Origin: Elysia marginata
Taxonomy: Eukaryota > Mollusca > Gastropoda > Plakobranchidae
Reading direction: 5' to 3'
Length of the DNA stretch: 24,480 nucleotides
Assembly: GCA_019649035.1 (NCBI GenBank)
Contig: BMAT01013285.1
Span: 95,624-120,103, forward strand
Positions 21,167 through 24,480 of this stretch are shown piece by piece. Under the pieces are notes generated by a model. It was given only the letters and a program-made list of their open reading frames with translations, did not search any database and was not told the DNA's origin. Positions within the stretch are counted from its first letter, which is position 1. Each line of letters starts with the position of its first letter. The translations under genes and the position numbers were made by a program.

Positions 21167-23119
21167 GTTCTCTCTCTGTCTATCTCTCTCTCTGTCTCTC
21201 TCTGTCTCTATCTCTTTCTTTCTCTCTGTGCCTTTGTCTGTCTGTCTCAGTAGGATACTTATCAAATTATAAACCTTGATGCAATTTTTTTGGGGGGTAA
21301 GTGTTTGTTCCTGATATTGCATGAGGTTTTTGTATAATTGATGTGTTTCAATCCATCTGGTTTGGCAATTTTGTAGCTGCTACTTCGAAAATACAAATAA
21401 AAAAAATTTCGTGTTCTTAAAATCGTTGCCTTTTCAATTATTTAATCGTAAATTCTATATTTTTGTTATGTTGATTACAATCCAAGTTATGAATTCCATG
21501 AAGTAAATATAATAATAAAGTGGATTCCTCCTTTTAAAGAAAGTACATTAAATGTATTACATCTTTTAAAAAGATCTAGTTAGTGGTTGAGGTTTTGGGA
21601 TTGAAAGCGCTCTTAATATATCTTCTTTTGATCAACACACCCCCCCCCCCTCGCTTCTTTACAATTACAGCCAAACTTCGGGCAGTACTCTAGCTACTTC
21701 AGTTACGGCCTGATTCCATTCATTTCTTAAAGTCATATTGCATCTTACCAGTTCCTTCATAGATGCCGATAACGTGGGCTCCAAGGGCTGCTCCACTGTT
21801 GAACAAAAGTGCCGGAGCAAGTTTTGCCCATTTGCCCAAGGTTTGATAGTTTCGTGAAACTAGAAACCATGGAGCGTAGAACCAATTGAAGAGTAAGAAC
21901 GCCAATATTGCCCCAATATTTGCTGTTCAGAAGGTAAATGAAAATTGTTGAATTTTACAACGCAATTTAACCTCAATAAAAATCGGATGCAGCCATGATA
22001 AAACAAATAGAATTAAAACAACCATTTCGACATCACTTCATAGGTGCATTAAAACAGCATTTCATGACCGTTCTCCGGTTTTACATGATTATTCTAGTTT
22101 TTTCTTCTAAACCTCGTAATAACCATTAATTAGCAAAACTGATTTATAACACATATCACATTGCCAAAAGGTTTAACAAAAAGAACTAGATATAAACTTT
22201 TGGATTGCCGTATAGTTATAAACCCTTTCATCATGAGAAACATAAAATGTACAGGTGCATAAAGACCATTGCACACCTGAATTTTGAGGAAAAATCTCTT
22301 TATTGTTTTTTTTCCTTTTTATTAATCGGCAATGCAATGGCAGTTGGGTGCTAAGGTGTCAAGTATGGAGCTGGACAACTTTAAAATTAAAAAAAACTTT
22401 GCTTTTAAAATCTTTACTTGTGATCCGGCGCTCTAACATCAGCCATGACTCATACAAAGAATATTGGTTTAAACAACAACAAAAAAGAATATACCATGAA
22501 ACGATGTTTACTTTCATTTCCCTAGAACTTGATGCATTGTGCTGCTACACAACATGGTATCTATTTTTTGTAAGAAAGTTGTTATTGCATTTATAACAGT
22601 TATAGTAAGCGCCAAACTCCTGTGACCTAAACTCAAAATAAAAATATTGCGAAAATAAGTCGCTTCAAGTAGTTTTTAGGTATAAGCCCTTAAAATATTA
22701 CTATTTGCCGTTTTACCATAACTATTTTTAATTTATTTTTACAATTCCTAAAGCGCATAAAATTTTTTAAAAATATTTTCATAATTCAAAATGTCAAAAC
22801 TCTGACTTGTGCCAATATTTATCCTGACCATCTCCCATCTATGCATTCATCACAGTTTAATGCGGCAATAATAATTACCTTTATTCACAAATGTGCTGAC
22901 CATAAAGCAGAATGTGATAAGGGCCAGTCCATAGCACAGCAGAAACACAAAAAATACCGAAGGATCTGAGTACATTAACACAGGTGGCTGGTCTGAAGAG
23001 AAGTTGATTCCCATCAGCAATGCCCACAGAGCTAAGGCAGGGATCAAGTAGATTGCAAATGTCACGAACCAAGAGACCCAGTGTACTGAGGCTTGCAATC
23101 CCATCAACTTCATTGACTC
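516..23119 (-). CDS. ABCA3: ABCA3-like ABC transporter, subfamily A; spliced, partial (18 internal exons)
   Basis: ABCA proteins are single-chain lipid exporters or translocators with two membrane halves (each six TM segments and a large extracellular loop) and two cytosolic nucleotide-binding domains. Exons on the minus strand: 23119-22879, 21922-21749, 19884-19703, 18723-18595, 17796-17679, 16447-16293, 14191-14036, 13445-13235, 11786-11537, 10068-9866, 9331-8985, 8425-8264, 6809-6594, 4966-4678, 4064-3858, 3480-3321, 2771-2626 and 730-516. All have AG/GT borders, and phases agree at every join (3561 nt, 1187 codons, no stop). From family knowledge, human ABCA3 has about 1704 residues, so roughly 250 N-terminal and 270 C-terminal residues are missing at the window edges. 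ABCA3-like marks include the SYWCG segment before NBD1, TTMEEVF after NBD1, and an AW-(D/S)-(S/A)-PG stretch before TM12. Assignment to ABCA subfamily A is secure. ABCA3 rather than a lineage-specific paralogue is likely but unproved. The promoter and 5' end are outside the window. Confidence 0.93.
901..1000. repeat. Two-copy direct repeat, 50-bp period
   Basis: GCGATTCCTTAAA occurs at 901 and again at 951, followed in both copies by TGAGCT and an A-rich AGAAAATATA(A/G)GGAG segment. The second copy decays after about 995. It is a small local duplication within the intron. The rest of 731-1759 is AT-rich with nothing recognisable. Confidence 0.75.
1760..1810 (-). CDS. Candidate 51-nt cassette exon in the pre-NBD2 linker
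   Basis: On the minus strand, the acceptor TGTTGCTTTTCAG and donor GTATGC enclose 51 nt that are open and phase 1 to 1, exactly fitting between the exons ending at 2626 and starting at 730. Inclusion would add 17 residues (about [17 protein letters not shown]) before DSLILVNLY, with no frame change. No family homology supports it, and the main transcript is complete without it. It could be a chance splice-like pair. Confidence 0.3.
1912..2210 (+). mobile_element. tRNA-headed SINE-like element (family distinct from the three-copy one)
   Basis: A polymerase III-type A box (GTGGCATAGTGGTC, near 1918-1931) and B box (GGATTCGAATCC, 1984-1995) lie about 65 bp apart, as in tRNA-derived SINE heads. 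A pyrimidine-rich body with TCTTGTTCTGTCTTTCG follows. The 3' limit is uncertain and may be the start of the exon-derived repeat array at about 2215. No target-site duplication was identified. Confidence 0.55.
2215..2703 (-). repeat. Threefold tandem repeat of linker-exon 3' half plus flanking intron
   Basis: Three units, spaced about 154 and 168 bp apart, each consist of a segment equal to the 3' 77-78 nt of the pre-NBD2 linker exon and about 75-90 bp of the adjoining intron. The exon-like parts are 2626-2703 (parent), 2458-2535 and 2305-2381. All three encode NE(D/E)[10 protein letters not shown] followed by a Ser/Ala/Leu-rich tail without stops. The two downstream copies lack the 5' half of the exon and its acceptor. 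The lowest copy has lost one base at the donor border (GAAGTAAAAA against GAAGGTAAAA). Confidence 0.9.
2626..2771 (-). CDS. ABCA3: ABCA3-like exon 17 of window: TM12-NBD2 linker (parent copy of a triplicated segment)
   Basis: Acceptor TCTCAATATAG, donor GTAAAA, phases 2 in and 1 out (146 nt). Joined to the previous exon it reads [17 protein letters not shown], then [14 protein letters not shown]. The pattern EDxDVAxERxRI is the conserved cytosolic linker before NBD2 in ABCA transporters (EDQDVADERTRI in human ABCA3). The 3' part, 2626-2703, is repeated twice more downstream at 2458-2535 and 2305-2381. Only this copy has the upstream YYVSGLLFG part and a proper acceptor. Confidence 0.9.
2772..3320. 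other. Intron, AT-rich
   Basis: The intron between the TM12 exon and the linker exon contains homopolymer A and T runs and nothing else I recognise. The introns at 3481-3857 and 4065-4677 are similar. Confidence 0.6.
3321..3480 (-). CDS. ABCA3: ABCA3-like exon 16 of window: TM12
   Basis: Acceptor ATATCTTTCCAG, donor GTAAGT, phases 1 in and 2 out (160 nt). It encodes [19 protein letters not shown], then DSPGIGG (compare NFYAWSAPGVGR in human ABCA3), TM12 ([21 protein letters not shown]), and HIIQKLW. It is too short to stand out as an open frame on its own. Position, phases and the AW-x-x-PG motif make it secure. Plus-strand open frames across it are antisense shadows. Confidence 0.9.
3858..4064 (-). 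CDS. ABCA3: ABCA3-like exon 15 of window: TM11 and TM11-TM12 loop
   Basis: Acceptor GGTTTTTGTCAG, donor GTACGT, phases 1 to 1 (207 nt). It completes TM11 ([12 protein letters not shown]), then [24 protein letters not shown], matching the ABCA pattern L-DWVF-LLPNYCLG. A Cys-rich loop ([14 protein letters not shown]) follows. The cysteines are on the extracellular side and may form disulphides (inference). Confidence 0.93.
4678..4966 (-). CDS. ABCA3: ABCA3-like exon 14 of window: coupling helix, TM9 and TM10
   Basis: Acceptor CAATGATTAG, donor GTAAAT, phase 0 in and 1 out (289 nt). It encodes [18 protein letters not shown], equivalent to AKHVQFVSGVHVASFW in ABCA3, then TM9 ([19 protein letters not shown]) and TM10 ([19 protein letters not shown]), including the conserved LYGWAxxPLMY pattern, then the start of TM11. 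It matches the second-half counterpart of the segment in the first exon. Confidence 0.95.
5017..5130. mobile_element. Short foldback (MITE-like) element with 14-bp terminal inverted repeats
   Basis: TATTTGGAATGAGA at 5017-5030 is the exact reverse complement of TCTCATTCCAAATA at 5117-5130, enclosing 86 bp. Just inside the left arm, GCACGA...TCGTGC forms a small hairpin. There is no coding capacity. A non-autonomous DNA element or a relic is the likeliest reading. A clear target-site duplication was not seen. Confidence 0.5.
5350..5625 (-). mobile_element. tRNA-headed SINE-like element, minus strand
   Basis: Read on the minus strand, an A-box-like GTGGTTCAGTCGTTAGCTCG (5600-5619) and a B box GGGTTTGATCCC (5564-5575) have the spacing of a tRNA-derived promoter. 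The head covers about 5553-5624. The lower end is uncertain. The plus-strand open frame at 5260-5607 runs through this element and is not a gene. The rest of the intron 4967-6593 is AT-rich and featureless. Confidence 0.5.
6594..6809 (-). CDS. ABCA3: ABCA3-like exon 13 of window: end of ECD2 and TM8
   Basis: Acceptor TTTCCTCCTCAG, donor GTGAGA, phase 0 to 0 (72 codons). It begins INYMMNALL (compare VVDNLLFKLL in ABCA3), has an NDT sequon, and then the long hydrophobic TM8 with [19 protein letters not shown], ending IKERQ. IKERQ is the cytosolic E-R segment that leads to the coupling helix in the next exon. Confidence 0.92.
6873..7181 (-). mobile_element. SINE copy 2 of a three-copy tRNA-headed family, minus strand
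   Basis: Read on the minus strand it starts CCGGCTCTGTG, has an A box in TGACTTAGCGGTAAGA, the B box GGTTCGATCCC, then a body with GCTGATCCGCCTAGTGTCT and TTATGGATTTAGTGCTAAG, and a 3' domain CCCAGCGCCGTCTCTGATAT. It is flanked by a 10-bp target-site duplication, TTCAAGTTGA at 6863-6872 and 7182-7191, which supports recent retroposition. The remaining intron 7192-8263 is AT-rich with nothing recognisable. Confidence 0.85.
8264..8425 (-). CDS. ABCA3: ABCA3-like exon 12 of window: extracellular domain 2
   Basis: Acceptor TTTACTCCAG, donor GTAAGG, phase 0 to 0 (54 codons). It encodes a polar stretch ending [16 protein letters not shown]. The pattern A-x-FNNQAYHSPA in human ABCA3 and related FNN-x-x-YH motifs in other ABCA proteins mark the end of the second extracellular domain, just before the membrane returns. 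Confidence 0.9.
8585..8653. repeat. Nested hairpin element
   Basis: AAGGTCCTTGCTTAG (8585-8599) pairs exactly with CTAAGCAAGGACCTT (8639-8653). Inside lies a second palindrome, TAAGCGATTCGCTTA (8606-8620), with 7-bp arms around one base. It is non-coding and sits in the intron 8426-8984. It could be a tiny foldback transposon or a structured RNA segment. Confidence 0.7.
8678..8772 (+). mobile_element. Possible degraded tRNA-like SINE head
   Basis: TAGTGGCGACAAGGTATAAGC resembles an A box, and GAAGGTTCGAATCAT about 60 bp later resembles a B box. Both are imperfect and no ends or duplications are visible, so this may be chance. Confidence 0.3.
8985..9331 (-). CDS. ABCA3: ABCA3-like exon 11 of window: TM7 and start of extracellular domain 2
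   Basis: Acceptor TTGCCCTGCAG, donor GTGAGT, phase 1 in and 0 out (347 nt). It encodes a basic cytosolic stretch with [15 protein letters not shown], then TM7 ([18 protein letters not shown]), then the start of the second extracellular domain, including [15 protein letters not shown], matching LRLTLGEYGRTVVPF of human ABCA3. Two N-glycosylation sequons are visible (NAT and NRT), which suits an extracellular or luminal side. Confidence 0.92.
9332..9865. other. Intron, AT-rich
   Basis: A poly-A/T-rich intron between the acidic linker exon and the TM7 exon. Nothing recognised. Confidence 0.6.
9866..10068 (-). CDS. ABCA3: ABCA3-like exon 10 of window: acidic NBD1-TM7 linker
   Basis: Acceptor TCTAAATTTAG, donor GTACGT, phases 2 in and 1 out (203 nt). 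It starts [13 protein letters not shown] directly after EEVFLK, as in human ABCA3 (EEVFLRVG). The rest is a low-conservation, acidic, polar cytosolic linker with runs of Asp (residues around 37-40 of the exon) and Ser/Thr residues that could be phosphorylated. Identity rests on the flanking motifs, open frame and matching phases, since the linker itself is not conserved. Confidence 0.85.
10891..11193 (+). mobile_element. SINE copy 1 of a three-copy tRNA-headed family, plus strand
   Basis: It starts at about CCGGCTCTGTGG. The A box lies in TGGCCTAGCGGTAAGACA and the B box is GGTTCGATCCC. The body includes GCAGCTGATTCGCCTAGTG, TTATGGATTTAGTGCTAAG and GGTCGGCCCGGTG. The 3' domain has CCCAGCGCCGTCTCTGATAT and ends in a short TTAAAATTCAAACAACC tail. 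It is flanked by CCAACGCCA at 10882-10890 and 11194-11202, a 9-bp target-site duplication. The intron flanks 10069-10881 and 11203-11536 show nothing else. Confidence 0.87.
11537..11786 (-). CDS. ABCA3: ABCA3-like exon 9 of window: post-NBD1 domain
   Basis: Acceptor CCCTGTTAG, donor GTGAGT, phases 1 in and 2 out (250 nt). It encodes [15 protein letters not shown], then a [12 protein letters not shown] segment, [19 protein letters not shown], and ends [14 protein letters not shown]. The last motif (S-x-TTMEEVF) is the conserved end of the regulatory region after NBD1 in ABCA proteins. The open frame runs two bases past the donor to an in-frame TGA, which is not the real end because the next exon continues in phase. 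Confidence 0.94.
11787..13234. other. Intron, no recognised content
   Basis: A 1.4-kb AT-rich intron between the Walker B exon and the post-NBD1 exon. Short open frames on the minus strand have no recognisable motifs and no useful splice context. The intron 13446-14035 is likewise featureless. Confidence 0.6.
13235..13445 (-). CDS. ABCA3: ABCA3-like exon 8 of window: NBD1 Walker B, D-loop, H-loop
   Basis: Acceptor TGCCTTCACAG, donor GTTTGT, phase 0 in and 1 out (211 nt). It encodes [13 protein letters not shown] (Walker B with the catalytic Glu, then the D-loop), [19 protein letters not shown] (H-loop His), and [16 protein letters not shown]1 therefore keeps every residue needed for ATP hydrolysis. 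Confidence 0.95.
14036..14191 (-). CDS. ABCA3: ABCA3-like exon 7 of window: NBD1 ABC signature
   Basis: Acceptor AAATTTTCAG, donor GTTAGT, phase 0 to 0 (52 codons). It begins LKGIYGEEL and carries the ABC signature [12 protein letters not shown], then IALIGGSK. In the dimer this LSGGQ faces the Walker A of NBD2. The intron on its 5' side (14192-16292) contains the mariner insertion. Confidence 0.95.
14445..14482 (+). repeat. mariner left terminal inverted repeat
   Basis: TGAGGGCATATTGAAAAGTT begins just after the TA. It matches the complement of 15755-15792 over about 38 bp with roughly five mismatches. The outermost base differs (T against C). Confidence 0.85.
14643..15722 (+). pseudogene. 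mariner transposase pseudogene (DD34D type, third Asp lost)
   Basis: The start is taken at [14 protein letters not shown], where the N-terminal helix-turn-helix region ([22 protein letters not shown]) begins. The frame has 360 codons, close to the roughly 345 residues of Mos1. An in-frame TAG at 14877-14879 falls after [11 protein letters not shown], and the frame then continues (LIRENRR). About ten residues seem to be missing before [11 protein letters not shown]. Then come WVPRMLT, the first catalytic Asp in VTGDESW (15120-15122) and the second in HHDNARPH (15381-15383). At the third site, 34 residues on, [12 protein letters not shown] has Ala (GCT, 15486-15488) instead of Asp. The protein could not catalyse transposition even if the stop were read through. 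Confidence 0.93.
15755..15792 (-). repeat. mariner right terminal inverted repeat
   Basis: Read on the minus strand it begins CGAGGGCATATTGATAAGTT and pairs with the left repeat. It is followed on the plus strand by the TA duplication and host intron. Confidence 0.85.
15793..16292. other. Intron beside the mariner
   Basis: Host intron sequence between the mariner and the Q-loop exon. A short hairpin GTAGTG...CACTAC lies near 16077-16098. Nothing else is recognised. The introns 16448-17678 and 17797-18594 also show nothing I can name. Confidence 0.5.
16293..16447 (-). CDS. ABCA3: ABCA3-like exon 6 of window: NBD1 Q-loop
   Basis: Acceptor TCTTTATGTAG, donor GTATGT, phase 1 in and 0 out (155 nt). 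It encodes [17 protein letters not shown], then [20 protein letters not shown], in which the CPQ glutamine is the Q-loop residue that couples ATP binding to the membrane domains, then EHLEFFGK. All positions fit ABCA NBD1. Confidence 0.95.
17679..17796 (-). CDS. ABCA3: ABCA3-like exon 5 of window: NBD1 Walker A
   Basis: Acceptor TTCAACTTTAG, donor GTCAGT, phase 0 in and 1 out (118 nt, 39 codons plus one base). It encodes [19 protein letters not shown] followed by GHNGAGKTT, the Walker A P-loop that binds the ATP phosphates, then TMSMLT. It is near-identical to the ABCA consensus [17 protein letters not shown]. The donor has C rather than A or G at intron position +3, which is slightly weak, but the join to the next exon gives [10 protein letters not shown], exactly the family pattern. 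Confidence 0.95.
18595..18723 (-). CDS. ABCA3: ABCA3-like exon 4 of window: TM6-NBD1 linker
   Basis: Acceptor TTCTCGCACAG, donor GTGAGT, phase 0 to 0 (43 codons). It begins KSYWCGSKP, equivalent to PSYWCGKP in ABCA3, continues through a polar variable linker, and ends in [16 protein letters not shown]. That ending is the first beta-strand region of NBD1 (PEDLVAGIKIKHLSK in human ABCA3). The middle is variable and was found from splice sites and flanking motifs, since the exon is too short to stand out as an open frame. Confidence 0.9.
19260..19575 (-). mobile_element. tRNA-headed SINE-like element, minus strand
   Basis: Read on the minus strand, GTGGTCTCTCTTGGTAGAAGC (19549-19569) is A-box-like and GGGGTTCAAGTCC (19513-19525) is a B box. 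Downstream on that strand the sequence runs to GGAGCTATATAAATGCGCTC near 19267-19286, a tail of the sort seen in SINE/LINE 3' ends of aquatic invertebrates (recalled, not checked). Ends are approximate. It differs from the three-copy family. Confidence 0.55.
19703..19884 (-). CDS. ABCA3: ABCA3-like exon 3 of window: TM6 and its exit loop
   Basis: Acceptor TTGTGTTCAG, donor GTAAGC, phase 1 in and 0 out (182 nt). It encodes GEGVQWNNF, then a short loop, a hydrophobic segment containing [13 protein letters not shown] (TM6), and [15 protein letters not shown]. The pattern PGxFGVPxPWYF directly after TM6 is a strong family marker in ABCA3. A tRNA-like SINE lies just past the donor side of this exon, within the next intron. 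Confidence 0.93.
20785..20822. repeat. CT/AG microsatellite
   Basis: An uninterrupted CT dinucleotide run of about 19 units directly before the third SINE copy. Upstream, from 19885, the intron has only a small 19-bp-period duplication of CTTAATGCGCTTCT at 20435 and 20454. Confidence 0.95.
20836..21120 (+). mobile_element. SINE copy 3 of the three-copy tRNA-headed family, plus strand
   Basis: It has GACTGTGTGGCCTAGCAGTAGG (A-box region), then GGTTCAGTCCC at the B box (degenerate), GCAGCTGATCCGCCTAACATT, GGTCGGCCCGGTG and the 3' domain CCCAGCGCCGTCTCTGATAT. CT repeats flank both ends, so the element sits inside, or has duplicated, a CT microsatellite, and no separate target duplication can be drawn. 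Confidence 0.82.
21122..21248. repeat. Imperfect CT-rich microsatellite
   Basis: CT/TCTG/TCTA-type dinucleotide and tetranucleotide repeats run to GTCTGTCTGTCTC. It gives spurious Arg/Glu-rich open frames on the minus strand. The following intron 21249-21748 is AT-rich, with an 11-base C run near 21640. Confidence 0.95.
21749..21922 (-). CDS. ABCA3: ABCA3-like exon 2 of window: TM4 and TM5
   Basis: Acceptor TTCTGAACAG, donor GTAAGA, phases 1 to 1 (174 nt). Joined to the previous exon it reads [13 protein letters not shown], matching the ABCA3 segment STFFSKANMAA. A hydrophobic stretch with FNWFYAPWF (TM4) is followed by the small-residue-rich [11 protein letters not shown] (TM5) and IYEGTG, which leads into the next exon. 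Confidence 0.93.
21923..22878. other. Intron, AT-rich
   Basis: The intron between the TM2-TM3 and TM4-TM5 exons. No element or exon recognised. Confidence 0.6.
22879..23119 (-). CDS. ABCA3: ABCA3-like exon 1 of window: coupling motif, TM2 and TM3
   Basis: The exon begins in phase 0 after the acceptor TTCTCCTGCAG and ends in phase 1 at GTAATT (241 nt). It opens with ESMKLMGLQ, the cytosolic E-x-K-x-x-x-GL segment that in ABCA proteins sits just before TM2. Two hydrophobic helices follow, near residues 11-37 and 54-76 of the exon, ending in MVSTFVNK, a close match to the ABCA3 segment MVSTFFSK. The preceding exon, which should carry TM1 and the first extracellular domain, was not found between 23120 and 24480 and probably lies beyond the window. 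Confidence 0.93.
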
Positions 23120-24214
23120 CTGCAGGAGAACAAAAAAATGAAGAGATAGAAAAACTACACTGATTTTTCCACACTTATAAGTTGTAAGCGTTTGAGCATA
23201 AGTAGACAAAATTGGAAAGTTAAACATCTGTGAGTAAATTTGCCTAATTATTTGCTCCAAGATTTTATATGTGTAATCTATAAGAGTAAATTATGCAAGA
23301 GAAGTTGATAGGGGGTTGGTACTTGCGTAGTAAGAATTCAGAAACTTACCGATGGTTTTGAGCACGAAATTGATATGTACACTTTTGGGCAGATATAAGT
23401 TATGTACAGAATTAGATTTTTTACCTGCTTTTTTACCTCAAGAAAAAAGTCTTAGCCGTGTCCTCTTTCAATTGCGACATATGTGTCCTGAGGAAATGGT
23501 TATCTTCAGTCTAGTTAAGACATATTGCCCTCAAGAAATGTATAAGTGCCTCATGCAGTCAACGAGAGAGCAAAGACTTTATGTTTAAAAAGATTATAGT
23601 ACCTCATATAAACTTCTTAAAGTAGTTTTCCTTGCTTTTCGTCCTTACTTTTATTGATTATTGTCTTTACTGCAAGATTATGATAATTTTCATGATTTTT
23701 TTTTAAAATAACGGCTTTAATGTTACACAACTTTTAAAAGGAATTAATATCCAAAACACTTAACATCACAAATCATGTGATTTGAGTGTAAAAGGATTTA
23801 AAAAAAGAAAAATGTTATACCATGGTTTTTTTAACTTGTCAAAATATTTTTCCCAAAAACGACTAAGAGTGCAGATATCAACTTCTTGCACGGAACATCG
23901 CTCTTGTTTACAAAACATTGGTATGAGCCCCCTAACATGCTGCCGTACTGTATGTAATGTTCTGAAATACGAGTTCAATTTGCTTTGGTGTGTATAGGCC
24001 TGCTGGGGTAAATATGTAAAGTCATGTGACTGCCTTCGGCGATGAAGGACTCTAAATTTAGGTGTAATGAGTTGGCTGCGTAAAAGGTACTTAAGTGCAT
24101 GAGTCATTGCCTATTAATGTTATGTTTTGTGGTAGCGTTTCATTTTCAACCTCTGATGCCCCATACGCGGAGCTTACATGGCGTTCAAATAGAACTTCAT
24201 TTTTTCCTGGCCGC
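23120..24214. other. Intron or upstream sequence, no exon found
   Basis: The sequence 5' of the TM2-TM3 exon. I searched the minus strand for the expected preceding exon (TM1/ECD1 end, with an EKE-x-K-type cytosolic motif) and did not find it. A good donor-like GTAAGT (complement, near 23347) has no convincing coding sequence before it. Confidence 0.5.
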
Positions 24215-24480
24215 GAACATAATGCGCCTGGTCCGTATCCAGCCCAGCAACAGGAAAAATAGAGCATATCTCTGGACGTGAACATACTGCGCCTGGTCCG
24301 TATCCATTCCAGCAACGGGAAAAATAGAGCATATCCCTGGACATGGACATACTGCGCCTGGTCCGTATCCAGCCCAGCAACGGGAAAAATAGAGCATATC
24401 CCTGGACGTGAACATACTGCGCCTGGTCCGTATCCAGCCCAGCAACGGGAAAAATAGAGCATATCCCTGGACGTGAACAT
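24215..24480. repeat. 65-bp minisatellite, truncated by window edge
   Basis: Units start with G(A/G)ACATA at 24215, 24280, 24345 and 24410. A fifth begins at 24475. Each contains CGCCTGGTCCGTATCCA, CCAGCAAC and AAAAATAGAGCATATC. Copies differ at only a few positions. Because 65 is not a multiple of three and the unit lacks stops on the minus strand in most registers, overlapping open frames appear in all three minus frames. They are by-products of the repeat. Confidence 0.95.

Noticed and set aside
23348..23440. Donor-like GTAAGT on the minus strand as the end of a possible preceding ABCA exon
   Set aside because: The open sequence before it shows none of the expected TM1/ECD1 or EKE-type motifs, and no matching acceptor is convincing.
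23766..24107. Minus-strand open frame of 113 codons
   Set aside because: No recognisable domain, no fit to ABCA sequence and no splice context. It is probably chance in non-coding DNA.
24091..24480. Overlapping minus-strand open frames of 60-130 codons with repeating CSIFPVAG and WIRTRRS peptides
   Set aside because: They are translations of the 65-bp minisatellite in successive frames, with no host-gene exon signals.
1..24480. A new multi-gene system, CRISPR array or operon
   Set aside because: All confident coding sequence joins into a single spliced transporter gene plus one transposase. Repeats are SINEs, microsatellites, a minisatellite and an exon-derived array, with no regular spacer-repeat pattern.

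Overview
The window is metazoan genomic DNA. It is AT-rich, with long introns, GT-AG splice sites, tRNA-derived SINEs, a mariner transposon, CT microsatellites and a minisatellite. The SINE-rich, intron-rich character would suit a gastropod or other lophotrochozoan. That placement is a guess, because nothing in the sequence fixes the species.

One gene spans almost the whole window on the minus strand. It is a full-length-type ABC transporter of subfamily A, closest to ABCA3. I can place 18 consecutive internal exons between 23119 (5' side) and 516 (3' side). Their joined length is 3561 nt, exactly 1187 codons, and all 17 junctions agree in phase. In order they encode TM2-TM6, NBD1 (Walker A, Q-loop, LSGGQ signature, Walker B, H-loop), the post-NBD1 linker, TM7, the second extracellular domain, TM8-TM12, the pre-NBD2 linker and NBD2 through Walker A. 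The start codon, TM1 and first extracellular domain lie beyond 24480. The rest of NBD2 and the C-terminus lie below position 1. No second host gene is supported.

The introns hold the rest. From low to high coordinates they contain: a two-copy 50-bp repeat (901-1000); a possible 51-nt cassette exon (1760-1810); a tRNA-like SINE (about 1912-2210); a threefold tandem repeat made from the 3' half of the pre-NBD2 linker exon plus adjoining intron (2215-2703); a 114-bp foldback element (5017-5130); a minus-strand tRNA-like SINE (to about 5625); three copies of one tRNA-headed SINE family (6873-7181 minus, 10891-11193 plus, 20836-21120 plus); a nested hairpin (8585-8653); a dead mariner (14445-15792); another minus-strand tRNA-like SINE (about 19260-19575); CT microsatellites around the third SINE copy; and a 65-bp minisatellite running off the right edge (24215-24480).

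The most interesting feature is the exon-derived tandem array at 2215-2703. All three copies of the coding part remain open, and one extra copy could be spliced in without breaking frame. I see no prokaryote-style or otherwise wholly new system here.
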